Part shown: positions 15,475 through 24,149 of the stretch, one piece after another | Layout: each line of letters opens with the position of its first letter | How positions within the stretch are numbered: position 1 is the first letter of the stretch | Assembly: GCA_050951405.1 (NCBI GenBank) | Contig: JBMNIZ010000008.1 | Coordinates: 62,001 to 126,000, forward strand | Direction of reading: 5' to 3' | DNA: 64,000 bases | DNA from: JBMNIZ01 sp050951405 | GTDB lineage: Bacteria; Bacillota; DULZ01 | Notes under the pieces: generated by a model | The model's input: only the letters and a program-made list of their open reading frames with translations | Told to the model about the DNA's origin: nothing | Database searches by the model: none | Position numbers and translations under genes: made by a program

Positions 15475-18400
15475 TCACATTTTCTTTTGATCTAAATCTC
15501 TTTCCCAAGACAAAGCCTCCTCCAAAGGAGCGATTTTGGCCGCGATAATACCGGAGCTTCTTCCTTTTTTTTGCAGGCGGCCCTGAACGGCAAGTAAATC
15601 CGGCCGCCGGCCGAAAATAAACTGCCCGTACTGATGATAAACATCCGGGAAAACCGTCACATCCGCCAGGCCTTTTTCATCCTCCAAGGAGAAAAAAACC
15701 ACGATTTTGCCGCTCCTGGTGGGAGGGCGGTGGGGTCTGACCGGCAATCCGACTATTTTAACCGAACTTCCGTCTTCCAGCTTTTTTAAACTCCGGCTGT
15801 CCACAAAACCGGCCTGCTGCAGCCTTTCCCGCCAAGGGGCCATTTCATGCTGTCCAATCTCCATCCCCAGCACCTCCAACTCTTGACGCCTCTTTTCCTC
15901 CTCACTGAAATCTTCCAGATCAGGGAGCTGCGGGCCATTCACCAAAAGGCCCTTGGAAAGGAAGGGAACTTGCCAGAGCAGCTGTTTCCGGTTGGGGTAC
16001 AAAGAATCAAAAGCACCGCTCAAAATTAAATTCCGGAGCAGATGCCGGGGCACATTGACCTGCCGGCAGAATTCCCACCAGGATCGATAAGGTCTTTTCT
16101 CCAAGATCCGGGCCAGAACTTCATCGCTCATCCCCCGCACCTGCCGGAGGGAAATGCGGATGGCCCCTCCCTCCACGGTAAAACCAGCCCCGCTTTTATT
16201 GATATCCGGAGGCAAAAAACTTATTCCCCGGCGGCGGGCCTCCACACCGAGCGTGCGGGCCCCATAATAACCCATGGGCTGGTGGCTGAGGAGAGCGGCA
16301 AAATACTCCGCCGGGTAATGGCAGGCCAGGTAGGCGGTTTTGTAAGAAGTCTCGGCAAAAGCCGCTGCGTGGGCTTCACAAAAACCATAGCTGGCATAGC
16401 CGGCAATCTGCCTGAAAATTTCCTCCGCCAGGGACAATTCCATCCCCCTGGCCACCGCTCTGGACACAAAAAAACGGCCCAGTTCCTCCATTTCCCGCCG
16501 GGAACGGGAATGGCTCATCACTCTCCGCAGGCGGTCCGCTTCCCCGGGGGTAAAGCCGGCAATCGCCATGGCGATCTGAATGGCCTGTTCCTGAAATAAG
16601 CACCACCCCTTTAGTCTTTTTCAGGATCGGTTCCAGGCCGGGGTGAAGATAAGTGACTTCCTCCAGTCCCTGGTGCCTGGCGAGAAATGGCTCCCACCAT
16701 ATTGCCTTTGATGGGTCCCGGCCTGATCAAGGCCAGGCTGGCCACCAGGTCTTCCAGCTCTGAAGCCCCCAGCCGGCTTTGGAGGGCCCTTTGGGCGGGG
16801 CTCTCCAGCTGAAAAACCCCCATGGTCTCCCCCCGGTTGATCATGGCAAAGGTCTCTTCATCCCGGCGAGGGAATGGACTTCCTCCGTAAAAGCCGGGTC
16901 CTTTTTTTCGATAATCTTAATGGTATCTTCCACCACGGACATGGTCCGCAAAGAGAGGAGATCCAGCTTGACCAAACCCGAGCCTTTCCACCGCCTCCTT
17001 GTCGAACTGGGTCACCACCACCCCCTTGGCCGCTCTCTGCAAAGGGGTCAGCTGTGTTAACGGCAGCCGGCTGATGACCAGAGCCGCCCAAATGGGTTCC
17101 CAAGAACCTGGGCAGCCCGGCTATCTCCCGGCAGAAATGGAAAAGCTGCCGGTATTTTTCTTCCCCCAGGCGGCTTTTTTTCAATTCCGGCAACTTTTCC
17201 AGCAGTTCTCCCACGGCGTCGGCGGGAGCGCGGGGCAGGAGCTTGGCCATATAATCTATCTCCTCCTGGGGGAAAGCTAAAGCTTTTGCCAGATCCCGAA
17301 CCGCCGCCCGGATCCGATAAGTGTTATAAGTACAAACTGCTGCCACATGCTCTTCCCCGTATTTTTCATAAACATAAGCAGCCACCCGGTCCCGGTAACG
17401 GGCATCGAAATCAACGTCGATATCGGGCTTTTCCGCCCTCTCCAAGCTGAGAAACCTTTCGAATAAAAGGCCCCGGCGCCAGGCGTCCACCTGGGTTAAA
17501 AATAAACAATAGCTGACCAGAGAATCCGCCGCCGAGCCTCGACCGGCACAGCGGATGCCCCGGCTGCGGGCAAAGTTAACCAGATCCCAAACCAGGAGGA
17601 AATAATCGGCATAGCCCAGCTTGTTGATTATCTCCAATTCTTTTTCCAGTCTGGCAGCGATGGGCTCTTTTACCTGTCCATAGCGCTCTTTTGCCCCGGC
17701 ATAAACCAGCCGGCGCAAAAAGCCTGCCGCTGTCTCCCCGGAGGCAGGAGAAAAGAAGGATAAAGTTTCCTGTCCAGCTGTAAGGAAACTTGACAATCTT
17801 CCGCCAGCTTCACCGTATTCTGCAGAGCCTCCGGATAAGAGGAAAAAAGCCGGGCCATTTCCTCCGGGCTTTTCAAGTAATTTTCGTCATTCAGGCGGCG
17901 TTCCCGGTGAACTTCCTCTAAACGGGTGGAGGTCCGGATGCAGGTTAAAAGATCATGGAGGGGAAACTGTTCCGGCGCGGCATAATGGACATTGTTGGTA
18001 GCGATCAATGGGGCCCCCGTGGCTTCCGCCAATTGGGCCAGATGGCGATTCCCTTCCCGGGCGCCGGGGAGCCAGGGGTTTTCCAGCTCCAGGTAGAAAT
18101 TTTTCCGCCCGAAAATGTCCTGGTAAAGCCTGGTTTTCTCCAGGGCTTCCCGGTAACGCCTTCGGAAAATAAGGGAAGGGATCTCTCCCTGCCGGCAGCC
18201 GGAAAGAGCAACGATTCCTGCCGCAAACTTTCTTAAAAGGGCAAGGGAAGTCCGGGGTCGACCCCGGGGATGATCCAGATGAGCCCGGGTGAGGAGCCGG
18301 CACAAATTGGCATAGCCGAGCTCATCCCGGGCCAGCAGCACCAGGTGATGCCCTTTTTCCAGGGTCACCTCGGCCCCCTGCAGCGGCTTGATGCCGGCCC

Positions 18401-18566
18401 GGAAGCATAGTTCATGCAGGAAAACCGCTGCCGCCATATTATCGTGATCGGTGACTGCCAGGGCGGGCATTCCATAAAGGGCCGCCCTTTCCACCAGCTC
18501 TTCCAGGCGCCCTGCTCCATCCAGAAAAGAAAAGGGAGAATGGACATGAAGATGAACAAAACTCAC
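15475..18566 (-). pseudogene. dnaE2: DnaE2/ImuC-like DNA polymerase III alpha subunit, interrupted by about six indels
   Basis: Reassembled from several frames (about 1030 residues), this is a short DnaE. PHP domain: MSFVHLHVHSPFSFLDGAG and ALAVTDHDNM. Polymerase active site: GRGSAADSLVSY and PDIDVDFDARYRDRV. Then GVFQLESPAQ, LALIRPGPIKGNMV, SYGFCEAHAAAFAETSY, and a C-terminal OB fold (VKIVGLPVRPHRPPTRSG). Size and position after an imuB-like gene point to the error-prone DnaE2/ImuC type. Frame breaks lie near 17735 (one G short), 17082 (extra base), 17000 (extra T), 16862 (one G short), 16698 (extra G) and 16592 (extra T). No conserved residue is lost at any of them, so sequence error is as likely as decay. 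Confidence 0.85.
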
Positions 18567-18577
18567 GCTAATCCTTC

Positions 18578-18820
18578 CTAATCGTATATTTTATAAAGAA
18601 ACCAGGCATTCTTTTTCAGGTCCCGGTAAATTTCAAAAACGCCTTTTTGGGCCATGACCCGGTAAAAAATTTTGCTTCCTTCATTTTCCCACCAGCAACC
18701 AGTATCTTTCCAAGCGTCTATAATTTTTTCCACCGGATAGCGGCGGCCATTCCAGCGAAAACTCGCAGGGATTCCTTCTTTTTCCTGTACCGCAAGGGGA
18801 CGGTCAAGAATTCTTCCCAA
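18578..18820 (-). CDS. Small DUF6504-like protein of the mutasome cassette
   Basis: 80 residues from a TTG at 18820 preceded by AGAGGTGG. It has IPASFRWNGRRYPVEKIIDAW, then WWENEGSKIFYRVMAQKGVFEIYRD and a last LYKIYD. This W-x-G-R-x-Y-x-V / R-V...G-x-F-E-(L/I)-Y pattern resembles small DUF6504-type proteins found with Y-family polymerases; the family name is from memory and not checked. It lies 43 bp after the imuB-like gene and 11 bp before dnaE2, so it should be co-transcribed. Role unknown; a small adaptor in the mutasome is an inference. Confidence 0.7.
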   Translation of the reverse strand: MGRILDRPLAVQEKEGIPASFRWNGRRYPVEKIIDAWKDTGCWWENEGSKIFYRVMAQKGVFEIYRDLKKNAWFLYKIYD

Positions 18821-18863
18821 TTCCCCACCTCTTTTCCTGGAAAAAGATGTTGACGCCGTTTTT

Positions 18864-20075
18864 TCAAGAAGAAAGACGCCAGGAATCATAAAAAGCCAGC
18901 ATGGCCTCCCGGCGGCTGACGCCCAAATTTTTTGCCAGCCCCAAAAGCCTGGCCGGGTAATCCTTTTGCAGCCGGGCAAGAAGCTCTTCTAGTTTCTTTT
19001 TTCTCACCCTGTCTTCCAGGGAAAAATTAAAGAAGCAAAGCTGTTCTTCTTTTATGGGGCGCAAGCCGGAAGCTTTTATTCTTATTTCCTGGGGCAGGAA
19101 TCCTTTAGGCATTTTTTGCCATAAAAGTTCCAGCTGGCTGCGGATCAGTTTGACACCCCGGCGCGGTTCAGAAAAAAGCCTCTTTTGCCGGATCTCCCTT
19201 CCTTCCCCTTTTACGGCCCGCAAGGATAATTCCAAGCAGCCCAGGCTTCTTTTTTCCAAAAAAGAAGCCAATTCCTCCGCCAGCCGGTCCAGGTAAGGGG
19301 CAATACTGGCCGTCCCCTCTTCCAAGGGCAAGGACCGCTCCCAATGCTCCCGGGGAGGAAGAACCAAGCCCGGAGACTGCCTGCCCAGGCAGTATTCCCG
19401 GAAGAGATAGGCATCCTGTCCAATGTGGGCCCGGAGCCTTTCCGGGGGAATCCGGGCCCCTTCCCCCCAGGTCTTTAAGCCCAACTTTTGCAAATATTCC
19501 CGCACACCCGCTTCCACCGTCCACAAGGTTTCCAGAGGAAGCCATTGCCTGCACTCTCCTTCCTCCTCTGCTTCCAGATGAAAAATAACCCCCTGGGGTA
19601 AGGAGATAATTCTCAGATGCTTGCGCACTTGCGGGTCCCCGGCAGCCAGGACAAGGGCCCGGGCCAGCAATTTGGAGGAAGCAAGACCGATTACGGCCCG
19701 GTAACCGAAAGAAGGAACCAGCTTTCTCAAAATGCCGGCGGCCAGGTCCACGGCTCCGGATCCGCCGCCCAGGTCTAAAAAAAACTCCTCCGGGCGATAA
19801 GCTTCCAGGAAAGGAGTGAAACGGGAAAAAAACTCCTGCAGCCTCTCCTGCAGGGCCCCGGCCTGGTAAGCTTCCAGCTGAAAAACAAAGGCCCCGGGGC
19901 AAATCCGGCGGGAGTACGCCAGAGACATACCCGCTCTCACCCCTTCTAGCGCCGCCCTTTGCGAAAAGTCAATCACCTTTTTCCCGCAGGCCACAATGAT
20001 CCGGTCAGGCAATCCGGCTTTTTCCCCGGTTAAATATTGAACGTAAGCTCCCTGGACTAAAACGAAAGCAATCAT
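18864..20075 (-). CDS. imuB: ImuB-like Y-family DNA polymerase homologue, probably non-catalytic
   Basis: 403 residues with the Y-family fold: palm/fingers region (RAALEGVRAGMSLAYSRRICPG), GYRAVIGLASSKLLARAL, little finger and a C-terminal helical tail. The usual metal-binding residues are missing. The N-terminal D of the DxDxFFA(S)VE motif is replaced (VLVQGAYVQYL), and the S-x-DEAFLD motif reads RPEEFFLDL. Loss of catalytic acids is the mark of ImuB, which acts as a scaffold bringing DnaE2/ImuC to the beta clamp for damage-induced mutagenesis. It is the first gene of the cassette, directly behind a consensus promoter with a LexA box. Confidence 0.85.
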   Translation of the reverse strand: MIAFVLVQGAYVQYLTGEKAGLPDRIIVACGKKVIDFSQRAALEGVRAGMSLAYSRRICPGAFVFQLEAYQAGALQERLQEFFSRFTPFLEAYRPEEFFLDLGGGSGAVDLAAGILRKLVPSFGYRAVIGLASSKLLARALVLAAGDPQVRKHLRIISLPQGVIFHLEAEEEGECRQWLPLETLWTVEAGVREYLQKLGLKTWGEGARIPPERLRAHIGQDAYLFREYCLGRQSPGLVLPPREHWERSLPLEEGTASIAPYLDRLAEELASFLEKRSLGCLELSLRAVKGEGREIRQKRLFSEPRRGVKLIRSQLELLWQKMPKGFLPQEIRIKASGLRPIKEEQLCFFNFSLEDRVRKKKLEELLARLQKDYPARLLGLAKNLGVSRREAMLAFYDSWRLSS

Positions 20076-20093
20076 GAAAGACCACTCCCTATT

Positions 20094-20107
20094 CGAACAC
20101 TAGTTCG
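20094..20107 (-). promoter_or_regulatory. LexA (DinR) box of the mutasome cassette
   Basis: CGAACACTAGTTCG: perfect CGAAC/GTTCG arms around 4 bp, matching the Gram-positive SOS box CGAAC-N4-GTTCG. It lies 8 bp downstream of the -10 box and 19 bp upstream of the imuB start, where LexA would block transcription. Confidence 0.92.
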
Positions 20108-20114
20108 TAAAATA

Positions 20115-20143
20115 ATTATAAAGATGACCCGGGGGAATGTCAA
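20115..20143 (-). promoter_or_regulatory. Consensus sigma-A promoter of imuB-dnaE2
   Basis: Minus strand: TTGACA (20143-20138), 17-bp spacer, TATAAT (20120-20115). Both hexamers are perfect. Such a strong promoter under a LexA box implies tight repression and high induction. Confidence 0.93.
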
Positions 20144-20170
20144 CAAAGCCCGGCTGGAAAAACAAAGAAA

Positions 20171-20200
20171 AAAGAGACCGGTCCTTGGGATGGTCTCTTT
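20171..20200 (-). terminator. Terminator after the siroheme Fe-S protein
   Basis: AAAGAGACC / GGTCTCTTT stem (9 bp) with 12-nt loop; on the minus strand it is followed by TTTTCTTTG. It begins 10 bp after the stop codon of the gene at 20211. Confidence 0.85.
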
Positions 20201-20210
20201 TCCCAGCTTT

Positions 20211-21105
20211 CTAATTATTTTCTCCCTCTCCTATCAGAAAGTCCTTCACCGGCTGGAAACCCAAACGATGAACCAGATCAGCAAAACGTTCCCCGTCTAG
20301 GGCTTTTGCTTTGAACAAACTTAAACTTCGCCGGAATATTTCCTTCACCGTATTTTCATCAACCAAGGGGGCCACGGTCTGGGCCAGCCGGGGATGGCGG
20401 CCCAATTTCCCCCCAACTAGAACCCGATATCCCAGCTGCTCGTGTCCGATCACATCCCGGGGGCAGACCCGGGCACAATCGCCGCAGTTCAAACAGAGAT
20501 CAGCATGAAAAAGGGGGCCTCCTGCCTCCAGAGTAATGGCTTTTTCCTGGCAACTTTCCAGGCAGAGACGGCAATGATTGCATTTTCCCCCGGCAAGACC
20601 GGGCCGGGCCTGGCCGATCACAGCAAAATCGACAATCTGGGGCTGGGAACAGTTATTAGGGCAACCGGCCAAAGCCACTTTAAAGCGGTGATGAAACAAG
20701 ACAGGGCCGTCAATTCCCCCGGCGATAAAACCGTCCAGATCCATCTCTTCAGCAATTTCTTTTAAAGATAAAGCTAAAGACTCTTCATCAATCAAACTTA
20801 AAGGACATCCCCCGGCGCCGCCGCAGACCTTGAACTGACGGTACCTGGTATTTAGACCTTCGATGATCACTCCCCGATCCACCAGCGCAGCTATCCGGTC
20901 CAATTCCTCCGCCGTCAAGCTGCCGCCGGCTGTTTTGATAGATTGGCCACCGGTTAATTGCTGCCTGGCCTGGGTCAGGTCCAAACTGGTCACCAGGGAT
21001 CGCCCTTGGGAAGAGACAAAATCTTCAACTTGCTTCTTGACTTTTTTTCCGCACAAAAAAGGGTACTCTTTGCAGCCGTTCTTCCGCTTCTTTTTCCCAC
21101 TGCAT
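20211..21105 (-). pseudogene. AsrC-like siroheme/4Fe-4S sulfite-nitrite reductase family protein, one frameshift near the N-terminus
   Basis: About 297 residues. Siroheme-[4Fe-4S] ligands: C-x5-C in KVCGGAGGCPLS and C-x3-C in LAGCPNNCSQ. A ferredoxin insert has CNHCRLCLESC and CLNCGDCARVC. This is the domain set of small anaerobic sulfite reductases (AsrC, group I Dsr-like proteins). The true start is probably the ATG at 21105 after AGGAGG, giving MQWEKEAEERLQRVPFFVRKK, which joins VKKQVEDFV only if one A is removed from the run of seven near 21041-21047. Without that correction the only open frame starts in an unrelated hydrophobic extension. Monocistronic with its own terminator; asrA and asrB are not adjacent. 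Substrate (sulfite, nitrite or other) not decidable here. Confidence 0.8.
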
Positions 21106-21237
21106 AATCTCCTACCTCCTCTCCCGGCTTGCATCATCTTACCCCAAAAAAACAAAAAAGCTATGACCCAGATCACATTCACGAGGTCAGGCAAAAGCTT
21201 CCGGAGTATTATGGCTGGAAACGCCCTGCTTTAGTTT

Positions 21238-21693
21238 TTACGCCCTTATTCCCAGCTGCGACCGCAGGTAAAGCCCCAGCGCAAAATGAATGGCCACGGA
21301 CAGGAGGAAAGTGTTCAGAAGGGACCAAAAACGGAAATCCAGCAGTTCCAAGCGAAGGGCAAGATATTGAAAAAGAACGGCGCCCGCGGCGGGAACCAAA
21401 ACCAGCCACAAGCTGTCCAAAGTTGAACTCCAATGGACGAAATAGTGGGCAAAAAGAATTTCCAACGGCCACCAGGCCAGAGCAAGAAAAAGGGGCATTC
21501 CTGCCACCGTAAAAAAATCAGGAACAAAATACCAGTAGCCTAGAACAGGTGTCATCAGGACAAGGAGCACAAGGCCCAGCAGAAAGCCGGTGACCATGCC
21601 AAAAACATGAAAGCGCCGAATGCTCTCCTCGGGTACCAGGATTAAAAACAGCATGACAGAAGTCAAAAAAGCAGCCAGCCACAAATAAGTCAT
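21238..21693 (-). CDS. Four-helix membrane protein, function unknown
   Basis: 151 residues with about four hydrophobic helices (WLAAFLTSVMLFLILV; GMVTGFLLGLVLLVLMTPVLG; FTVAGMPLFLALAWWPLEIL; SLWLVLVPAAGAVLFQYLAL), then a last hydrophobic segment. It resembles the CBO0543-type small membrane proteins of endospore formers in size and pattern, but that is a weak impression. It lies between the siroheme protein and the cytochrome genes on the same strand. Confidence 0.65.
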   Translation of the reverse strand: MTYLWLAAFLTSVMLFLILVPEESIRRFHVFGMVTGFLLGLVLLVLMTPVLGYWYFVPDFFTVAGMPLFLALAWWPLEILFAHYFVHWSSTLDSLWLVLVPAAGAVLFQYLALRLELLDFRFWSLLNTFLLSVAIHFALGLYLRSQLGIRA

Positions 21694-21763
21694 TGTTTTC
21701 CCACTCCCCGTTTTTTATTAGATTGAGCCGGGACCGGGAAAATATGTATGAAAAACAAAAAAA

Positions 21764-21781
21764 CCCGGTTCCAGAACCGGG
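21764..21781 (-). terminator. Terminator after cytochrome gene 1
   Basis: CCCGGTT-CCAG-AACCGGG stem-loop followed on the minus strand by TTTTTTTGTTTTTC. It lies 21 bp after the stop codon of the gene at 21802. Confidence 0.9.
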
Positions 21782-21801
21782 CAGATCAAAGCAGCATCAG
21801 A

Positions 21802-22545
21802 CTACAGGCCTTTCACAGCCATATTTTTTTCCAGGTCGTGGCAATTGATGCAGCTGTTACCAAAGTTCTCATATTCCTTTTTCAAAAGGTGCCCCTGGTG
21901 CATAATGGCACTCATCGCCAGTGGTGAACCTTCCTGGTGACAGGCTATACAATCTGCCACATCCTCAGAAGTAGCCTCCGGGTGACCCTCCAGCTTCTCC
22001 ACTTCGGCCGCAATACTTGCATGGCAGTCCTTGCATCCATTGGGAGACAGATTGACGGAAGCCACTCGAATCTCTTGGAATTGAGTACCCCCTTCCTCCA
22101 GCCCGGCAGCAGGCATTTGCCCTTCCGTGGTCAGCTTGTGGCAGTGAACACAAGCTCCCTCGAAGTTGGCCACAAAGTCATTGGCATCGCCACCTTCATA
22201 GTGGGGATCATGAATGACTTTTTCCAGGCTGATGTCGCCTTCGTCAGGATGGCAGGGAACACAATCCACAATACCGTTTTCAATTTCCACCGGAGGATGG
22301 TTTTCCAGTTTAGCCATATCCTCCTCCAGGGATGGATGACAAGATGCGCAGCTTTCCGTGTCCGCAGAGGAAACAAAAATAAAATCTGCACCGGAGCCGA
22401 CTTGTCCAGTACTGGGTGATGCCGGCTGGCCGTCAGAGCCCGGATCCTGCTGTGCCGGAGGCTGGTCTCCGTTACCGCCGCATCCTGCAAATACCAGGGC
22501 AGCCAGCAAGATGAAAGCAAAAACAAGAAACAGCTTTTTGGGCAA
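21802..22545 (-). CDS. Hexaheme c-type cytochrome lipoprotein (copy 1)
   Basis: About 247 residues. Six CxxCH haem motifs: CASCH, CVPCH, CVHCH, CKDCH, CIACH, CINCH. The TTG start at 22545 after GGAGGTG gives LPKKLFLVFAFILLAALVFAGC, a signal peptide with lipobox FAGC, so the mature protein is lipid-anchored outside the membrane. A Gly/Pro/Gln linker follows. Haem 1-2, 3 and 4-6 segments repeat (LENHPPVEIE / LEGHPEATSE), suggesting internal duplication. Probably carries electrons across the cell-wall space. Paralogue of the gene at 22832. Confidence 0.9.
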   Translation of the reverse strand: MPKKLFLVFAFILLAALVFAGCGGNGDQPPAQQDPGSDGQPASPSTGQVGSGADFIFVSSADTESCASCHPSLEEDMAKLENHPPVEIENGIVDCVPCHPDEGDISLEKVIHDPHYEGGDANDFVANFEGACVHCHKLTTEGQMPAAGLEEGGTQFQEIRVASVNLSPNGCKDCHASIAAEVEKLEGHPEATSEDVADCIACHQEGSPLAMSAIMHQGHLLKKEYENFGNSCINCHDLEKNMAVKGL

Positions 22546-22595
22546 ACTATTCACCTCCTCCAAGTCCATGTTTGTGTATAAAGCTGCACATAAGT

Positions 22596-22624
22596 ATCCT
22601 ACCCTTGTTTGGGCCCCTTGTCAA
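22596..22624 (-). promoter_or_regulatory. Promoter of cytochrome gene 1
   Basis: Minus strand TTGACA (22624-22619), 17-bp spacer, TAGGAT (22601-22596), about 50 bp before the start codon. Confidence 0.75.
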
Positions 22625-22644
22625 TGCCGGCAAGGCCCGGGAAG

Positions 22645-22667
22645 TTCTCCCCTAATCATGGGGAGAA
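22645..22667. promoter_or_regulatory. Palindrome upstream of cytochrome 1 promoter
   Basis: TTCTCCCC-TAATCAT-GGGGAGAA, 8-bp perfect arms, 21 bp upstream of the -35 box. No T-run on either side, so a protein-binding site fits better than a terminator. Function inferred from position only. Confidence 0.4.
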
Positions 22668-22764
22668 GCTGTCTGAAAGCTTACCGCGGCTGATCATGAA
22701 TAATCCTCCGGCCAGTTGCAGCCAGCTGGAGGAAAGCAAAATAATAGAAAAATGCAATAAAAAG

Positions 22765-22785
22765 AACCCGATCATGGACCGGGTT
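22765..22785 (-). terminator. Terminator after cytochrome gene 2
   Basis: AACCCG-9 nt-CGGGTT hairpin followed on the minus strand by CTTTTTATTG. Confidence 0.75.
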
Positions 22786-22831
22786 GTGCACTGGATCATA
22801 CAAGTGTTCACTATCACAATAACGGAACCCA

Positions 22832-23611
22832 CTATAAGCCTTTCACCAGCATCTTGTTACTCTGGTCATGGCAGTTAATGCAGCTATTACCGTATTTCTC
22901 GTAATTTTCTCCCAAGAGGTGCCCCGTATGCATGATAGCACTCAAGGCCAAAGGTGTTCCCTCAGCATGACAGCTGGCACAATCGGCCACAGATTCCGAG
23001 GGGGTTTCCGGGTGGCTCTCCAACTTTTCAATTTCTGCCGCCAGGCTGTAGTCTTTGTCGTCAGAAACCTTCCGGTGGCAATCGTTACAACCGCCGGGAG
23101 ATTTGTCAACGGAAGCCACTTTGATGGTTTTAAAGTAGGTGCCCGGTTCCTCCAAGCCGGCAACCGGTAGCTGCCCCTCATCGGTGAGTTTGTGACAGTG
23201 AACGCAAGAACCATCATAATTGGTGACGAAATGGTTGTCTTCTCCGGAGTAGTGGGCCACATGAATGACCTTTTTCAGGCTGATATCTCCATCTTTTTGG
23301 TGGCAGGATATGCAGTCAGCAACGCCATCATCAGCTCCCACAGGCGGGTGTCCTTCCAGCTTCTCCAATCCCGCTGCCAGCGAATAGTCCCTATCTTCGG
23401 AGACTTTCCTGTGGCAGGCCTCGCAGTTTTCCTTATCTGCGGAAGAAATGAAAACCAGATCGCCTTCCCCGGATTTTTCCTGCCCTTGCTCTGCTGACTG
23501 GCTTTCAGAAGATTGTTCCTGCTGCTCTGCCGGAGGCTGCCCCGTCTTGCAGCCTGTGACCACCAAAAGGGCCGCCAGGGCCAAGACAAAGGCAAGAAGT
23601 AGCTTCTTCAC
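22832..23611 (-). CDS. Hexaheme c-type cytochrome lipoprotein (copy 2)
   Basis: About 259 residues with six CxxCH motifs: CEACH, CISCH, CVHCH, CNDCH, CASCH, CINCH. GTG start at 23611, 7-8 nt after AAGGAGG, giving VKKLLLAFVLALAALLVVTGC with lipobox VTGC. A Glu/Gln/Ser-rich linker precedes the haem domain. It is collinear with copy 1, including DGDISLKKVIH / EGDISLEKVIH, and adds RKVSEDRDYSLAA and RKVSDDKDYSLAA after haems 1 and 4. Each copy has its own promoter and terminator, so they are separately transcribed duplicates. Likely extracytoplasmic electron carriers. Confidence 0.92.
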   Translation of the reverse strand: MKKLLLAFVLALAALLVVTGCKTGQPPAEQQEQSSESQSAEQGQEKSGEGDLVFISSADKENCEACHRKVSEDRDYSLAAGLEKLEGHPPVGADDGVADCISCHQKDGDISLKKVIHVAHYSGEDNHFVTNYDGSCVHCHKLTDEGQLPVAGLEEPGTYFKTIKVASVDKSPGGCNDCHRKVSDDKDYSLAAEIEKLESHPETPSESVADCASCHAEGTPLALSAIMHTGHLLGENYEKYGNSCINCHDQSNKMLVKGL

Positions 23612-23675
23612 CCTATTCACCTCCTTCCTGCCATTTATTTACCTGCTATGTTTATGCAAAATATCGCCCATAAAT

Positions 23676-23704
23676 ATGTTATTCTTTTTTAAGGTTTTTG
23701 TCAA
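23676..23704 (-). promoter_or_regulatory. Promoter of cytochrome gene 2
   Basis: Minus strand TTGACA (23704-23699), 17-bp spacer, TAACAT (23681-23676). The stretch 23705-23980 beyond it holds no gene I can support. Confidence 0.8.
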
Positions 23705-23980
23705 TCCTGGAAAATAAAGATAACGGGAACCGCTGCCGTAGGGAGCGGAATAATCAGTTGGCATGAACATTTTTGCTACTATACATATTTTCTTGCTGAT
23801 GGCTTGCAAGCCAAATCCGGCGTCTCCCTGCCTGGAATATACTGACAAAAGCAATTATTTTTCGGGATTTTCTTAATAAAAAAGCCAGGAGAATGTGGTG
23901 AGACAGAGACAGCGGGAAATAAGAGAGGAGGACGCGGGGCCCGGTTTTGAAGCCCCCTTTCTTTTTTCAAGCTTTTCTCC

Positions 23981-24009
23981 TTGACAGGACAAAAACTTAG
24001 GGATATGAT
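23981..24009 (+). promoter_or_regulatory. Promoter of the thiamine uptake operon
   Basis: TTGACA (23981-23986), 17-bp spacer, TATGAT (24004-24009), about 25 bp before the TPP aptamer. Confidence 0.88.
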
Positions 24010-24033
24010 TAGTTCACAAACTGAATAAAAAAC

Positions 24034-24124
24034 ATGGGGGAGCCGGATGAGTCCGGCTGAGAGGGGATTCCAATAATAATCCCGACCCCGGAACCTGATC
24101 TGGGTAATGCCAGCGTAGGGAATA
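24034..24124 (+). ncRNA. TPP riboswitch (THI element) aptamer
   Basis: Contains the conserved THI-box parts in order: GGGGGAGCC, CTGAGAGGG, GACCCCGGAACCTGATCTGG and GTAATGCCAGCGTAGGGAA. It senses thiamine pyrophosphate. It precedes the terminator at 24150 and the thiamine-precursor uptake genes, so TPP should shut the operon off. Confidence 0.97.
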
Positions 24125-24149
24125 GCCGAATGATTGTTGATAAAACTGA

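Noticed and set aside
20211..21194. Membrane-anchored N-terminus for the siroheme protein (start at 21194)
   Set aside because: The hydrophobic leader is in a different frame from the well-placed ATG at 21105, whose product joins the conserved domain once one base is removed from an A-run.
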